A stretch of 64,000 nucleotides of DNA, from NCBI RefSeq assembly GCF_007677875.1, contig NZ_VEDO01000003.1, positions 310,001 through 374,000 on the forward strand, written 5' to 3'. Origin of the DNA: Variovorax boronicumulans (GTDB taxonomy: Bacteria > Pseudomonadota > Gammaproteobacteria > Burkholderiales > Burkholderiaceae_C). This document shows, piece by piece, positions 35,066 to 44,721 of this stretch. The notes below the pieces were generated by a model. That model was not told the origin of the DNA, searched no databases, and saw only the letters and a program-made list of their open reading frames with translations. The translations under genes were made by a program, and so were the position numbers. Each line of letters begins with the position of its first letter. Within the stretch, counting starts at the first letter, position 1.

Positions 35066-35139
35066 GTGGTGTACCGCACTCTTTGAACCGGGCAGATTCA
35101 CGATCCGGGTGCAGTTTTAGCAAACAGGTGGCATACCAC
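35066..35139. promoter_or_regulatory. Two copies of a GTGGYRTACCRC palindrome-like box upstream of the Rieske operon
   Basis: GTGGTGTACCGC at 35066-35077 and GTGGCATACCAC at 35128-35139 share a 12-base near-palindromic form, centres 62 bases apart. The GTGG/CCAC arms around a central TA resemble GntR/FadR-type operators. They sit in the 231-base region between divergent tapT and the Rieske gene. No regulator gene is adjacent. Confidence 0.5.
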
Positions 35140-35229
35140 ATGAGCCGGGGCGGCTCCGCAGGCATCGATCTGGTGCAGTGGGGCGGGCAAGGTTGGTGGC
35201 ATGCACCGACAGACCACGAGAGGATCCCC

Positions 35230-36390
35230 ATGCTTGCCGTGTCCGTCCGAGAGCCCGAGAACGTGCTCGACCCCGCCCACTTCGAGAGCGTGCGCCGCCC
35301 CTGGGACCAGGCCGAGACCATGCCGCCCTGGACCTACACCTCGCAGCGCTTCTTTGAGGCCGAGCGCGACCGCATCTTCTTTCGCCACTGGAACTGCATC
35401 GGCCACCACAGCAAGGTCCCGGCCGCCGGCAGCTACTACACCTTCGACTTCATCGGCGTGCCGCTGATCGTGGTGCGCGGGGACGACATGCAGGTGCGCG
35501 CCTTCGTGAACTCCTGCGCGCACCGCGGCGCCGAGGTGATGACCGGATCGGGCCAGTGCAAATTCATGAAGTGCCCCTACCACGCCTGGGCGTTCGACCT
35601 CAAAGGCCAGCTGTTCGCCACGCCGCTGGTCGACGAGAGCGCCTGCTTCAAGCGCGCCGAGCACGGCCTGCGGCAAGTCAAGCTGGAACTGTTCGACGGG
35701 CTCATGTGGATCAACCTGGACCCGGCCAGCTGCAGCCTCGCGCAGCACCTGGGCGACCTGCCCGAGCGCACCCGGCCCTGGCATGCCGACGAGATGGTCT
35801 GCGTGAACCGCACCGAGCTGACCGTCCACGCCAACTGGAAGCTGTTCAGCGAGAACTTCAGCGACGGCCTGCACGTGCCCTTCGTGCACCAGACCTCGAT
35901 CGCGAAGAAGAAGGTCGCCAAGCGCGACTTCCACGACCCGGCGGTGTTCAAGGGCAATTACCTCATGCACTACACCTACTTCGACGGCACGCGCGGCGTG
36001 CCCGAAGGCGAGCGCAAGCTGCCCGAGCTGGACCTGCCGCCCGAGATGAAGCGCGGCACCTTCTTCCCGGTGGTGCACGCCAACGCGCTGATGGGCTACG
36101 CAATCGACAGCCTGTCCATCCACGAGGTGCACCCCAAGAGCCCGATCGAGACGCTGCTGGTCAGCTCGATGATGGTGCCCAAAGCCAGCACGGCGATCCC
36201 CGACTTCGACGCCATCATCGCCAAGTACGCCGAGACCTCGGCCACCGTGCGTGCCGAGGACCGCGACGCCGCCGAATGGCAGCAGCGCGGCCTGCGCTCG
36301 CTGGTCAACCGGCGCGGCTGCTACGCCGAGCCCGACCGGCTCGTGCACGACTACGACCGCTGGATCATCGACCAGGTGCTGACCGCCTGA
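35230..36390 (+). CDS. Rieske non-haem iron oxygenase, alpha subunit
   Basis: 386 residues. The Rieske [2Fe-2S] ligands are C96, H98, C115 and H118 (SCAHRG, CPYHAW). The mononuclear iron site is D212-x2-H215-x4-H220 in NFSDGLHVPFVH. Members hydroxylate or demethylate aromatic rings, quaternary amines and related substrates. No beta subunit, ferredoxin or reductase gene is nearby. The ATG at 35230 has GAGAGG upstream; the in-frame start at 35083 lies inside the operator region. It heads a run with an ABC importer that likely brings in its substrate. Confidence 0.9.
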   Translation: MLAVSVREPENVLDPAHFESVRRPWDQAETMPPWTYTSQRFFEAERDRIFFRHWNCIGHHSKVPAAGSYYTFDFIGVPLIVVRGDDMQVRAFVNSCAHRGAEVMTGSGQCKFMKCPYHAWAFDLKGQLFATPLVDESACFKRAEHGLRQVKLELFDGLMWINLDPASCSLAQHLGDLPERTRPWHADEMVCVNRTELTVHANWKLFSENFSDGLHVPFVHQTSIAKKKVAKRDFHDPAVFKGNYLMHYTYFDGTRGVPEGERKLPELDLPPEMKRGTFFPVVHANALMGYAIDSLSIHEVHPKSPIETLLVSSMMVPKASTAIPDFDAIIAKYAETSATVRAEDRDAAEWQQRGLRSLVNRRGCYAEPDRLVHDYDRWIIDQVLTA

Positions 36391-36397
36391 GCCCGCC

Positions 36398-37168
36398 ATG
36401 CGCGCCATCGACCACTGGCTGCCGCCGGCCGGCATTGCCTTGCTGCTGCTGCTCTGGGAGGGCAGCGTGCGCGCCTTCGGCATCTCGGCCTTCGTGCTGC
36501 CGCCGCCCACGGCGGTCGCGCACTCGCTGTGGACCGGGCTGTCCAACGGCGTGTACCTGCAGCATGCGGCGCTCACGGCAGCCGAAGCGTCGGGCGGCTT
36601 CGTGCTCGCGCTGGCGGCCGGCGTGGTGCTGGGTGCGTTGATCGCCGAGGTCCGCTGGCTGGAGAAGGCGCTTTACCCGCTGCTTGTGGCGCTGCAGGCC
36701 ATGCCCAAGGTGGCGCTGGCGCCGCTGGTCATCATCTGGCTGGGCTACGGCATCTCGTCCAAGGTCGTGCTGGCCGGCCTGCTGGGCTTCTTCCCGGTGC
36801 TGATCAACACCATCGCCGGCCTCAAGGCCTGCGACGCCGGCAAGGTCGACCTCATGCGCGCGCTGGGCGCCAGCCGCTGGCAGACCTTCCGCTTCGTCAA
36901 GCTGCCCAATGCGCTGCCCTTCGTGTTTGCGGGCATCAACGTGGCGGCCTCCTTCGTCGTGCTGGGCGCCGTGACGGGCGAGTTCCTGGGCGCCAAGGAA
37001 GGGCTGGGCACGCTGATCCTCTTGGCCAACAACGAGCTGGACACGGCGCAGATCTTCTCCATCCTGCTGATGCTGGGCCTGCTGGGCTTCGTGCTGTACA
37101 GCGCGGTGCGCTTCGCGCAGCGCCGCCTGCTGGCCTGGGCGCCGCTCGAGAACACCCCATCCACCTGA
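36398..37168 (+). CDS. ABC transporter permease (NitT/TauT, SsuC-like), first of two
   Basis: 256 residues with about six membrane segments. The BPD permease loop reads GLKACDAGKVDLMRALGASRWQTFRFVKLPNALPF, of which EAA-like residues contact the ATPase. FVLPPPTAVAHSLW near the N-terminus is typical of SsuC/TauC proteins. It starts 7 bases after the oxygenase gene. A second, different permease follows the ATPase. Confidence 0.9.
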   Translation: MRAIDHWLPPAGIALLLLLWEGSVRAFGISAFVLPPPTAVAHSLWTGLSNGVYLQHAALTAAEASGGFVLALAAGVVLGALIAEVRWLEKALYPLLVALQAMPKVALAPLVIIWLGYGISSKVVLAGLLGFFPVLINTIAGLKACDAGKVDLMRALGASRWQTFRFVKLPNALPFVFAGINVAASFVVLGAVTGEFLGAKEGLGTLILLANNELDTAQIFSILLMLGLLGFVLYSAVRFAQRRLLAWAPLENTPST

Positions 37169-37178
37169 GGGCCGCACG

Positions 37179-37996
<818 letters not shown>

Positions 37997-37997
<1 letters not shown>

Positions 37998-38836
37998 TGG
38001 CGGCGCTCGGACTGGACATCTCCGCCGCTCCACGCCCGCGCCGCGCCGCTGTCTGGCTGGCGCGCGCGGGCGAGCTCGCGCTGCCGGCTGCGGCCATCGC
38101 GCTGCTGTTCGCGGCCTGGGAGTGGGGCGTGGCGCTGCTGGGCATCGGCGCCTACTTGCTGCCGCCGCCCAGCCAGGTGCTGGCCGCCATCGCCGCCATG
38201 GCGCGCGACGGCTCGCTGTCGCACAACACGCAGGTCACGCTGGGCGCGACGCTCGGCGGCTTCGCGATCGCGCTGGCGGCCGGCATCGCGGTGGGCGGGC
38301 TCATCGCGCAGAGCCGGCTCGTCGAACGCACGGTCTACGGCTACCTGGTGGCGATCCAGACCCTGCCCAAGATCGCGCTGGCGCCGCTGTTCGTGGCCTG
38401 GTTCGGCTTCGGCCTGTCGTCCAAGGTGGCCGTGGCGGCGCTGATCGCCTTCTTCCCCATCGTGGTCAACGTGATCGTGGGCCTCAAAAGCTGCGACGCG
38501 GGCCGCATCGACGTGATGCGCGCGCTGTCGGCCAGCCGCTGGCAGATCTTCCGCCATGTGCAGCTGCCTTCGGCTTTGCCTTTCATCATGGCCGGGGCCG
38601 ACGTGGCCATCGTGTTCGCGCTGACCGGCGCCATCGTCGGCGAGTTCGTCGGCGCCACCGCGGGCCTGGGTTACCAGATGGTGCTGTCGAACTCGCAGAT
38701 GCAGGTGCCCAAGGTCTACGGCGTGCTCATCGTGCTGGGCGGCCTGGGCATGCTGCTGCACGGCGCGGTGGCGCTGCTGCGGCGCCGGCTGCTGTCCTGG
38801 ATGCCGTCTTCCCCGTCCCGCCTGTCCCATTCTTGA
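37997..38836 (+). CDS. ABC transporter permease (NitT/TauT, SsuC-like), second of two
   Basis: 279 residues with six predicted membrane segments and the loop GLKSCDAGRIDVMRALSASRWQIFRHVQLPSALPF. It is homologous to the permease at 36398 but clearly distinct, so the importer is probably a heterodimer. ATG at 37997; the GTG three bases earlier is also possible. It precedes the binding protein by 11 bases. Confidence 0.88.
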
Positions 38837-38847
38837 AGGAGTTGCCC

Positions 38848-39906
38848 ATGTCGCTTCCGCACCGCATCGCCCTGGCCGCCTGCGCGCTGTTCGCCGCCGG
38901 CGCGGCCTGCGCCGCCGGCCCCTATAAGACCAGCTTCGGCCCCACGACGGTGGACATCTCCACCGGCCATGCCGGGCACTCCTCGATTCCCAAGAAGATG
39001 GGTTACTGGGCTGCCGACAACGTGGACGTGGACGTGTTCGGCGCCGCCGGTGCCGTGGCCGGGCTGCAGATGGTGGCCTCGGGCAAGATGGACTTCATCA
39101 CCGTGACGGCCGAGGCGCTGATGCAGGCCCAGGCCCAGGGTATGCCGGTGCAGGCCTTCTACGTGCATGCGCGCGCGCCGATCTCCAAGCTCGTGGTGCC
39201 CAAGGACTCGGCCATCAAAAGCGTCAAGGACCTCAAGGGCAAGACCATCGGCATGCCGGTGCTGGAACTGAGCAGCGCCTACTTCGGCGGCGTGTTCCGC
39301 GAAGCGGGCCTGGCCTTCGACAAGGACGTCAAGATCATCGCCACTGGCACGGGCGCGCCACCGGCCCTGGCGCTGCAGCGCGGCGACATCGTGGCCTGGG
39401 CCTCCTGGGACACGGCCGTGGCCAGCCTGGAGAACCGCGGCGCGCAGTTCACCGAGTTCAAGCCGGGCTTCTACGACGACCTGGTCGGCAACGTGATCGT
39501 CACGCGCACCGAGATGCTGGACAAGCACCCCGAGGTGGTGGTGGCATTGGGCCGCGGCATCGCCAAGGCCGTGCACTTCGGCCTGGCCAACCCCGAGGGC
39601 GCGATCAGGATCCACTGGGACGTCTACCCGCAGACCAAGCCGCAGAACGCCGACCCGGCGGCCGCGATGAAGGACGCCAGGACCGTCTTCGTCTCGCGCT
39701 TCGACAGCTACAAGCTGGCGCCGGGCATGCAGTACGGCGCGGCGCGGCCCGAGCAGTGGGACACCATCGCCCGGCTGGCGCGCGAGGCCGGCGCCAACCT
39801 GCCGGCCAGCTACAACCCGCGCCAGGCCTACACCGACCGGTTCATCGCCGAGATCAACAAGTTCGACCGCAGCGCCATCGAGGCGCAGGCGAAGAACTAC
39901 CCGTGA
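38848..39906 (+). CDS. ABC transporter substrate-binding protein (NMT1/SsuA-like)
   Basis: 352 residues. The signal peptide ends ACAAGP. The mature part follows the NMT1/SsuA pattern: AAGAVAGLQMVASGKMDFITV, SVKDLKGKTIGMPV, WASWDTAVASLE. It likely captures the oxygenase substrate or precursor in the periplasm. AAGGAG lies upstream. Its stop is 9 bases from the stop of the convergent BMP importer, with no terminator between. Confidence 0.9.
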   Translation: MSLPHRIALAACALFAAGAACAAGPYKTSFGPTTVDISTGHAGHSSIPKKMGYWAADNVDVDVFGAAGAVAGLQMVASGKMDFITVTAEALMQAQAQGMPVQAFYVHARAPISKLVVPKDSAIKSVKDLKGKTIGMPVLELSSAYFGGVFREAGLAFDKDVKIIATGTGAPPALALQRGDIVAWASWDTAVASLENRGAQFTEFKPGFYDDLVGNVIVTRTEMLDKHPEVVVALGRGIAKAVHFGLANPEGAIRIHWDVYPQTKPQNADPAAAMKDARTVFVSRFDSYKLAPGMQYGAARPEQWDTIARLAREAGANLPASYNPRQAYTDRFIAEINKFDRSAIEAQAKNYP

Positions 39907-39915
39907 AGCTGGTCC

Positions 39916-40839
39916 CTAACGCTCGCCCTTGCGGTAAGGCTTCATGAGCGCCTGCGGATAGGCCGCCTTGCGCGCCACGACGATGAGCGCCACGATGGAC
40001 AGCACGTAGGGCAGCATCAGGTAGAGCTGGTAGGGCAGCAGCGCGTCGCCGGACTGCTGCAGGCGCAGCTGCAACGCGTCGAAGAAGGCGAACAGCAACG
40101 CGCCCATCAGCGCCTTGTCGGGGCGCCAGGAGGCGAACACCACCAGCGCCACGCAGATCCAGCCGCGCCCGTTGACCATGTTGAAGAAGAAGGCGTTGAA
40201 GGCCGACAGCGTGAGGAAGCTGCCCGCCATGCCCATCAGCGCCGAGCCGGCCACAATGGCCGCCGTGCGCGTGCGCGCGACCGACAGGCCCTGGCCTTCG
40301 GCGGCCTGCGGGTTCTCGCCGACCATGCGCAGCGCCAGGCCCGCCGGCGTGCGGTAGAGCAGGTAGGCGATCGCCGGCACCAGCAGCAGGGCCAGCAGGG
40401 TCAGCGGCGTCTGTGCGTTCAGGATGGGCACGGGCAGCCAGTCCATGGGTGCGAACGGCGTGACCGTCGGCGGCGTCGTCACCTTGGGGAAGCTCACGCG
40501 GTAGCCGTAGTACGACAGCGCCGTGGCCAGCATGGTGATGCCCAGGCCCGAGACGTGTTGCGACAGCGCCAGCCCGACCGTGAAGAAGGCGTGCAGCAGG
40601 CCGAAGGCCATGCCCGTCAGCGCGGCCACGGCCACGCCCATCCAGAGCGGCCCGCCCAGGTACACGGCCAGCCAGCCCGCAAATGCCCCCGCGACCATGA
40701 TGCCCTCGATGCCCAGGTTCAGCACGCCCGCGCGTTCGCACAGCAGCACGCCCAGCGTTCCGAGGATCAGCGGCGAGGCGATGCGCAGCACCGCAACCCA
40801 GAACGCGGCATTGCCCAGGATGTCCAGGATCTCGCTCAT
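39916..40839 (-). CDS. BMP-type ABC transporter permease, second of two (nupQ-like)
   Basis: 307 residues, polytopic. ERAGVLNLGIEGIMVAGAFAGW is the hallmark of the YufQ/NupQ-type permease of BMP-family nucleoside or purine importers. RMVGENPQAAEGQGLSVARTRTAAIVAGSALMG is the coupling loop. Start overlaps the preceding permease by 4 bases. Last gene of the operon. Confidence 0.9.
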   Translation of the reverse strand: MSEILDILGNAAFWVAVLRIASPLILGTLGVLLCERAGVLNLGIEGIMVAGAFAGWLAVYLGGPLWMGVAVAALTGMAFGLLHAFFTVGLALSQHVSGLGITMLATALSYYGYRVSFPKVTTPPTVTPFAPMDWLPVPILNAQTPLTLLALLLVPAIAYLLYRTPAGLALRMVGENPQAAEGQGLSVARTRTAAIVAGSALMGMAGSFLTLSAFNAFFFNMVNGRGWICVALVVFASWRPDKALMGALLFAFFDALQLRLQQSGDALLPYQLYLMLPYVLSIVALIVVARKAAYPQALMKPYRKGER

Positions 40840-41894
40840 TTTCGGATCCTGTACTGCGTGAGCAGCGTCGCCACCAGCACGGCGAGCAGCGCGGTGGCCA
40901 CGATCACGTCGGCGATGTAGGTCGGCACGCCCACGGCGCGGCTCATGCTGTCGGCGCCGACCAGCACGCCGGCCACGAACACGGCGGCGGCCACCACGCC
41001 CAGCGGGTGCAGGCCGGCCAGCATGGCGATCACGATGCCCGCGTAGCCGTAGTTGGGCGACATGTCCAGCGTCACGTAGCCCGTGCGGCCTGCCACCTCG
41101 ATGGCCCCGGCCAGGCCGGCCAGCGCGCCCGAGAGCAGGGCGGTCAGCACCACGGTGCGCGTGACCGGCACGCCTGCGAAGGCTGCGGCGCGGGGGCTGG
41201 CGCCCAGGGCGCGGATGTCGAAGCCCAGCACCGTGAAGCGGAAGATGGCCCAGACGATGGCAGCCAGGACCAGGCCCCAGAGCAGGCCGGTGTGCACGCG
41301 CGTCTGCGCGACGAGCTTGGCCAGCTCCAGGTCGGGTTGCAGCGCCACGCTCTGCGGCCAGCCCATGGCCAGCGGGTCCTTCATGGGGCCGTCCAGCAGC
41401 GCGCCCACGGCCAGCAGCATGATGAAGTTGAACAACAGCGTGGTGACGACCTCGTCCACGCCGAGCTTGTTCTTCATGAGGGCAGGGCCCAGCAGCAGCA
41501 GGGCGCCGGCCAGCGCCGCGGCCAGCATCATGAGGGGGAACAGCGCCCAGACCGGCCACTGCAGCCCGGTGCCGCCGTGCAGGCCGCCGACGGCCACGGC
41601 GGCGATGGCGCCGGCGTAGAGCTGGCCCTCGGCGCCGATGTTGAACAGGCGGGCCTTGAAGGCCACCGTGGCGGCCAGACCGGTGAGGACCAGCGGGATG
41701 GCGCGCGTGAGCGTTTCGCTCCAGGCGAACACCGAGCCGAAGCCGCCGGCCAGCAGCAGGCCGTAGGTCTGCAGCACGGGCGCGCCGGCCCACAGCACGA
41801 GCAGCGCGGCGATGAGCAGCGTGAAGCCGACGGCGCCCAGCGGCGCCAGCAGCAGGGCGCCACGCGAGACGGCGTGGCGGCGTTCCAACCTCAT
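40836..41894 (-). CDS. BMP-type ABC transporter permease, first of two (nupP-like)
   Basis: 352 residues with about ten membrane segments. FKARLFNIGAEGQLYAGAIAAV is the equivalent of the EGI/NIGAEG motif of the YufP/NupP group. DIRALGASPRAAAFAGVPVTRTVVL is the coupling loop. Overlaps both neighbours by 4 bases. Confidence 0.9.
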   Translation of the reverse strand: MRLERRHAVSRGALLLAPLGAVGFTLLIAALLVLWAGAPVLQTYGLLLAGGFGSVFAWSETLTRAIPLVLTGLAATVAFKARLFNIGAEGQLYAGAIAAVAVGGLHGGTGLQWPVWALFPLMMLAAALAGALLLLGPALMKNKLGVDEVVTTLLFNFIMLLAVGALLDGPMKDPLAMGWPQSVALQPDLELAKLVAQTRVHTGLLWGLVLAAIVWAIFRFTVLGFDIRALGASPRAAAFAGVPVTRTVVLTALLSGALAGLAGAIEVAGRTGYVTLDMSPNYGYAGIVIAMLAGLHPLGVVAAAVFVAGVLVGADSMSRAVGVPTYIADVIVATALLAVLVATLLTQYRIRK

Positions 41895-43450
41895 GCGATG
41901 TCCTTTTCTGCGCTGCCCGCCATGGCCAGGCCGATGGCTTCGCGCGTCCATTGCCCGGCGGGCCGCGCCGGGCCCAGGTGGCCGGCGTGCATCACGGCCA
42001 CGCGGTCGCCCAGCGTGAGCACCTCGTCCAGGTCGTCGGAGATCAGCAGCAGCGCAGCACCGGCGTCGCGCGCGGCGATCAATTGCTGCTGCACGAAGGC
42101 CACGGCGCCGATGTCCAGGCCCCAGGTCGGCTGGTGCACGACGATGAGGCTGGGCACCGCACTCTGCGCGTCTGCCGTCGGCAGCAGCGCCCGGCCCAGG
42201 ATCAGCTTTTGCATGTTGCCGCCCGACAGCGACCGGGCGCTGGTCTGCAGGCCGCCGCCGCGCACGTCGAAGGTTTCCACGATGCGCCGGGCCTGCGCCG
42301 TGGCAGCGCGCCGGCGGATCCAGCGCAGGCCGGCCAGCGCGCGCGAAAAGGCGGGCGTGCGCAGCCGTTCGGAGACGGCGTTCTCCCATTGCGGCAGGTC
42401 GCCGACCACGCCCGTGCCGTGCCGGTCTTCCGGGATGCGCGCCACACCGCGCTGCACCAGCGCGTCCGGCGTGCGGGGCAGGGGCTGGCCCTGCAGCGTG
42501 GCGCGGCCGCCGGTGGCAGGCCGCATGCCGGTCAACAGGTCCGCCAGCGCGGCCTGGCCGTTGCCGGAGACGCCCGCGATGGCCGTGATCTCGCCCGCGC
42601 GCAGGGCCAGCGAGACGCCGCGCAGGCGGTCGTTGCCGTGGCCGGCGGTGCTGACGCGGTCCAGTTCGCAGACCACCGCGCCGACGCTCCGCGCGGGCTG
42701 GCGCTCGCGCTGCTGCACGGCGTGGCCGACCATCCAGCGCGCGAGCTGGGCCTGGTCGCAGTCGGCCGTGCGGCCCTCGGCCACGAGCTTGCCGTGGCGC
42801 AGCACGGCCACGCGGCTTGAGGTGCGCAGCACCTCGCCGAGCTTGTGGCTGATGAAGATGACGGCCAGGCCCTGGGCGACCATCTCGGCCAGCGTGTCGA
42901 ACAGCTGCTCGCTCTCCTGCGGCGTCAGCACGGCCGTGGGCTCGTCCAGGATCAGGATGCGCGCGCCGCGGTACAGGGCCTTCAAGATCTCCACGCGCTG
43001 GCGCTCGCCGACCGACAGATCGCCCACGCGCGCGTCCGGGTCCACCGGCAGGCCGAAGCGCCGGGCCACATCGAGCAGGTGGGCGCGCGCCGCGGCACGC
43101 CGCGACAGCGGGCGCCACAGCGGCTCGGTGCCCAGGATGACGTTGTCGAGCACGCTCAGGTTGTCGGCCAGCGCAAAGTGCTGGTGCACCATGCCCACGC
43201 CGGCGGCCAGCGCCGCGCGCGGGTTGCCGGGGGCCAGCGGCTGGCCGAAGACTTCGATGCGGCCCGCGTCGGCGGTGTAGTGGCCGAAGAGGATGGACAT
43301 CAGCGTGGACTTGCCGGCGCCGTTCTCGCCGAGCAGGGCCAGCACCTCGCCCTCGCGCAGGTCCAGCGTGATGTCGTCGTTGGCGACCAGGCTGCCGAAG
43401 CGCTTGGTGATGCCCAGCAGGCGCAGCACCGTGGGCGCGTCGGCCCTCAT
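41891..43450 (-). CDS. BMP-type ABC transporter ATP-binding protein, two NBDs (nupO-like)
   Basis: 519 residues with two nucleotide-binding domains. NBD1 has Walker A GENGAGKSTL, signature LSVGERQRVEILKAL and Walker B ILILDEPTAVLTPQE. NBD2 has a degenerate Walker A (GVSGNGQAAL) and signature LSGGNMQKLILGRALL, the usual asymmetry of RbsA/NupO-type ATPases. It overlaps the binding-protein gene by 4 bases. Confidence 0.93.
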   Translation of the reverse strand: MRADAPTVLRLLGITKRFGSLVANDDITLDLREGEVLALLGENGAGKSTLMSILFGHYTADAGRIEVFGQPLAPGNPRAALAAGVGMVHQHFALADNLSVLDNVILGTEPLWRPLSRRAAARAHLLDVARRFGLPVDPDARVGDLSVGERQRVEILKALYRGARILILDEPTAVLTPQESEQLFDTLAEMVAQGLAVIFISHKLGEVLRTSSRVAVLRHGKLVAEGRTADCDQAQLARWMVGHAVQQRERQPARSVGAVVCELDRVSTAGHGNDRLRGVSLALRAGEITAIAGVSGNGQAALADLLTGMRPATGGRATLQGQPLPRTPDALVQRGVARIPEDRHGTGVVGDLPQWENAVSERLRTPAFSRALAGLRWIRRRAATAQARRIVETFDVRGGGLQTSARSLSGGNMQKLILGRALLPTADAQSAVPSLIVVHQPTWGLDIGAVAFVQQQLIAARDAGAALLLISDDLDEVLTLGDRVAVMHAGHLGPARPAGQWTREAIGLAMAGSAEKDIA

Positions 43451-44439
43451 TTGGCCGTGGACTTGGGCTGGCTGTCGTCGATCTTGACCGTGAACTTGCC
43501 GGCCAGGATCTCGGCCTCGCGTGCGCGCACCTTGGCCACCAGCTCGGCCGGGATCTTCTTCTCAAAGGTGCCCAGCGGCGACAGTGCCGAACCCTTGTGC
43601 TGCATGTGGGAGTAGACGCCGTACTCCTCGGGCTTGAACTGGCCTTCGCGCACGAGCTTGAGCGCGCGGTCGATCGAAGGCTCCATGTTCCACAGCGCCG
43701 AGACGACCACGGTGTCGGGGTACTGGGCCTGGGTGTCGATCACGTTGCCGATGGCCAGCACCTTGCGCTCCTTGGCCGCGTCGCTGACGCCGAAGCGCTC
43801 CGCGTAGAGGATGTCTGCGCCCTTGTCGACCATGGCGAAGGCAGCTTCCTTGGCCTTCGGCGGATCGAACCAGCTGTTGATGAAGCTCACGCTGAACTCG
43901 ACCTTGGGGTTCACTTCCCTGGCGCCGGCCATGAACGCGTTCATGAGGCGGTTGACCTCGGGGATCGGGAAGCCGCCGACCAGGCCGATCTTGTTGGACT
44001 TGGTCATGCCGCCGGCCACCATGCCCGTGAGGTAGGCCGGCTCCTGGATGTAGTTGTCGAACACGCTGAAGTTGGGCGCCTGCGGCTTGCCCGAGCTGCC
44101 CATGAGGAACATGGTCTTGGGGAAGTCGCGTGCGACCTTGCGCGCTGCGGCCTCGACCGCGAAGGCCTCGCCCACGATGAGCTGGCTGCCAGCCGTGGCG
44201 TATTCGCGCAGTACGCGCTCGTAGTCGGCGTTGGCCACGTTCTCGGTGGCCTTGTATTCGATCTCGCCACGGGCTTCGGCGGCCTTGAGTGCCTTGTGGA
44301 TGCGGCCTACCCATTGCTGCTCGAACGGCACGGTGTAGACCGCGGCGACTTTGAGCTTGGCCTGCTGGGCCAGGACGAAGGTGGGCAGGGCCAGCGTGGC
44401 GACGGCGGCGGCAAGGATCAGGGGACGGCGTTGGTGCAT
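43447..44439 (-). CDS. BMP-family periplasmic substrate-binding protein
   Basis: 330 residues. The signal peptide ends LPTFVLAQQ, with no lipobox. Core motifs VIVGEAFAVEAAARKVA-like, GMVAGGMTKSNKIGLVGGFPIPEV and WFDPPKAKEAAFAMVDKGADILYAE match the BMP (Med/PnrA) family, known binders of nucleosides and purines. First gene of the four-gene importer operon. The ligand is inferred at family level only. Confidence 0.9.
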   Translation of the reverse strand: MHQRRPLILAAAVATLALPTFVLAQQAKLKVAAVYTVPFEQQWVGRIHKALKAAEARGEIEYKATENVANADYERVLREYATAGSQLIVGEAFAVEAAARKVARDFPKTMFLMGSSGKPQAPNFSVFDNYIQEPAYLTGMVAGGMTKSNKIGLVGGFPIPEVNRLMNAFMAGAREVNPKVEFSVSFINSWFDPPKAKEAAFAMVDKGADILYAERFGVSDAAKERKVLAIGNVIDTQAQYPDTVVVSALWNMEPSIDRALKLVREGQFKPEEYGVYSHMQHKGSALSPLGTFEKKIPAELVAKVRAREAEILAGKFTVKIDDSQPKSTAK

Positions 44440-44721
44440 GGGGGTGGACTCCTCTTAGGGGGCAAACGACGGCGGGGTGAGCAATATCGGTGCCACGCGC
44501 ATTGTGGCGTGGTCCGTCCTGTGTACCGGCGGCGGGCCGGTCAAAAGAAAGCGGGCTGGGCGGGCCTGGGGGACGTGGTGCACAGGGGCCGTGCGGTGGT
44601 GCACCAAGGCGTGCACTGCGCGCCGCCTAGAATGCCGGGCCTGTTCCCCGGGCGCCCATGGGGCGCTGCCTTTGGTCCGTCGCGTGAGTTCCCCCCTTCT
44701 TCCCCCTCGGCCCCAGCGCAT
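44440..44721. promoter_or_regulatory. Divergent region between the BMP importer and an MFS gene, with three GTGCAC sites
   Basis: 282 bases without a gene. GTGCAC occurs at 44578-44583, 44599-44604 (within GGTGCACC) and 44611-44616, the first two spaced 21 bases apart, about two helical turns. TAGAAT at 44628-44633 is a likely -10 box for the MFS gene, though no good -35 is seen. The sites fit an operator just upstream of it. Confidence 0.4.

Noticed and set aside
35098-36576. 492-codon minus-strand frame over the Rieske gene
   Set aside because: Shadow frame; the plus strand has complete Rieske and iron-site motifs.
39907-39915. Terminator between the two convergent ABC operons
   Set aside because: Only 9 bases lie between the stops and no stem with a T-run is present.
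44632-44634. ATG as start of the MFS gene
   Set aside because: It overlaps the probable -10 box TAGAAT and adds a Pro-rich stretch unlike the family.
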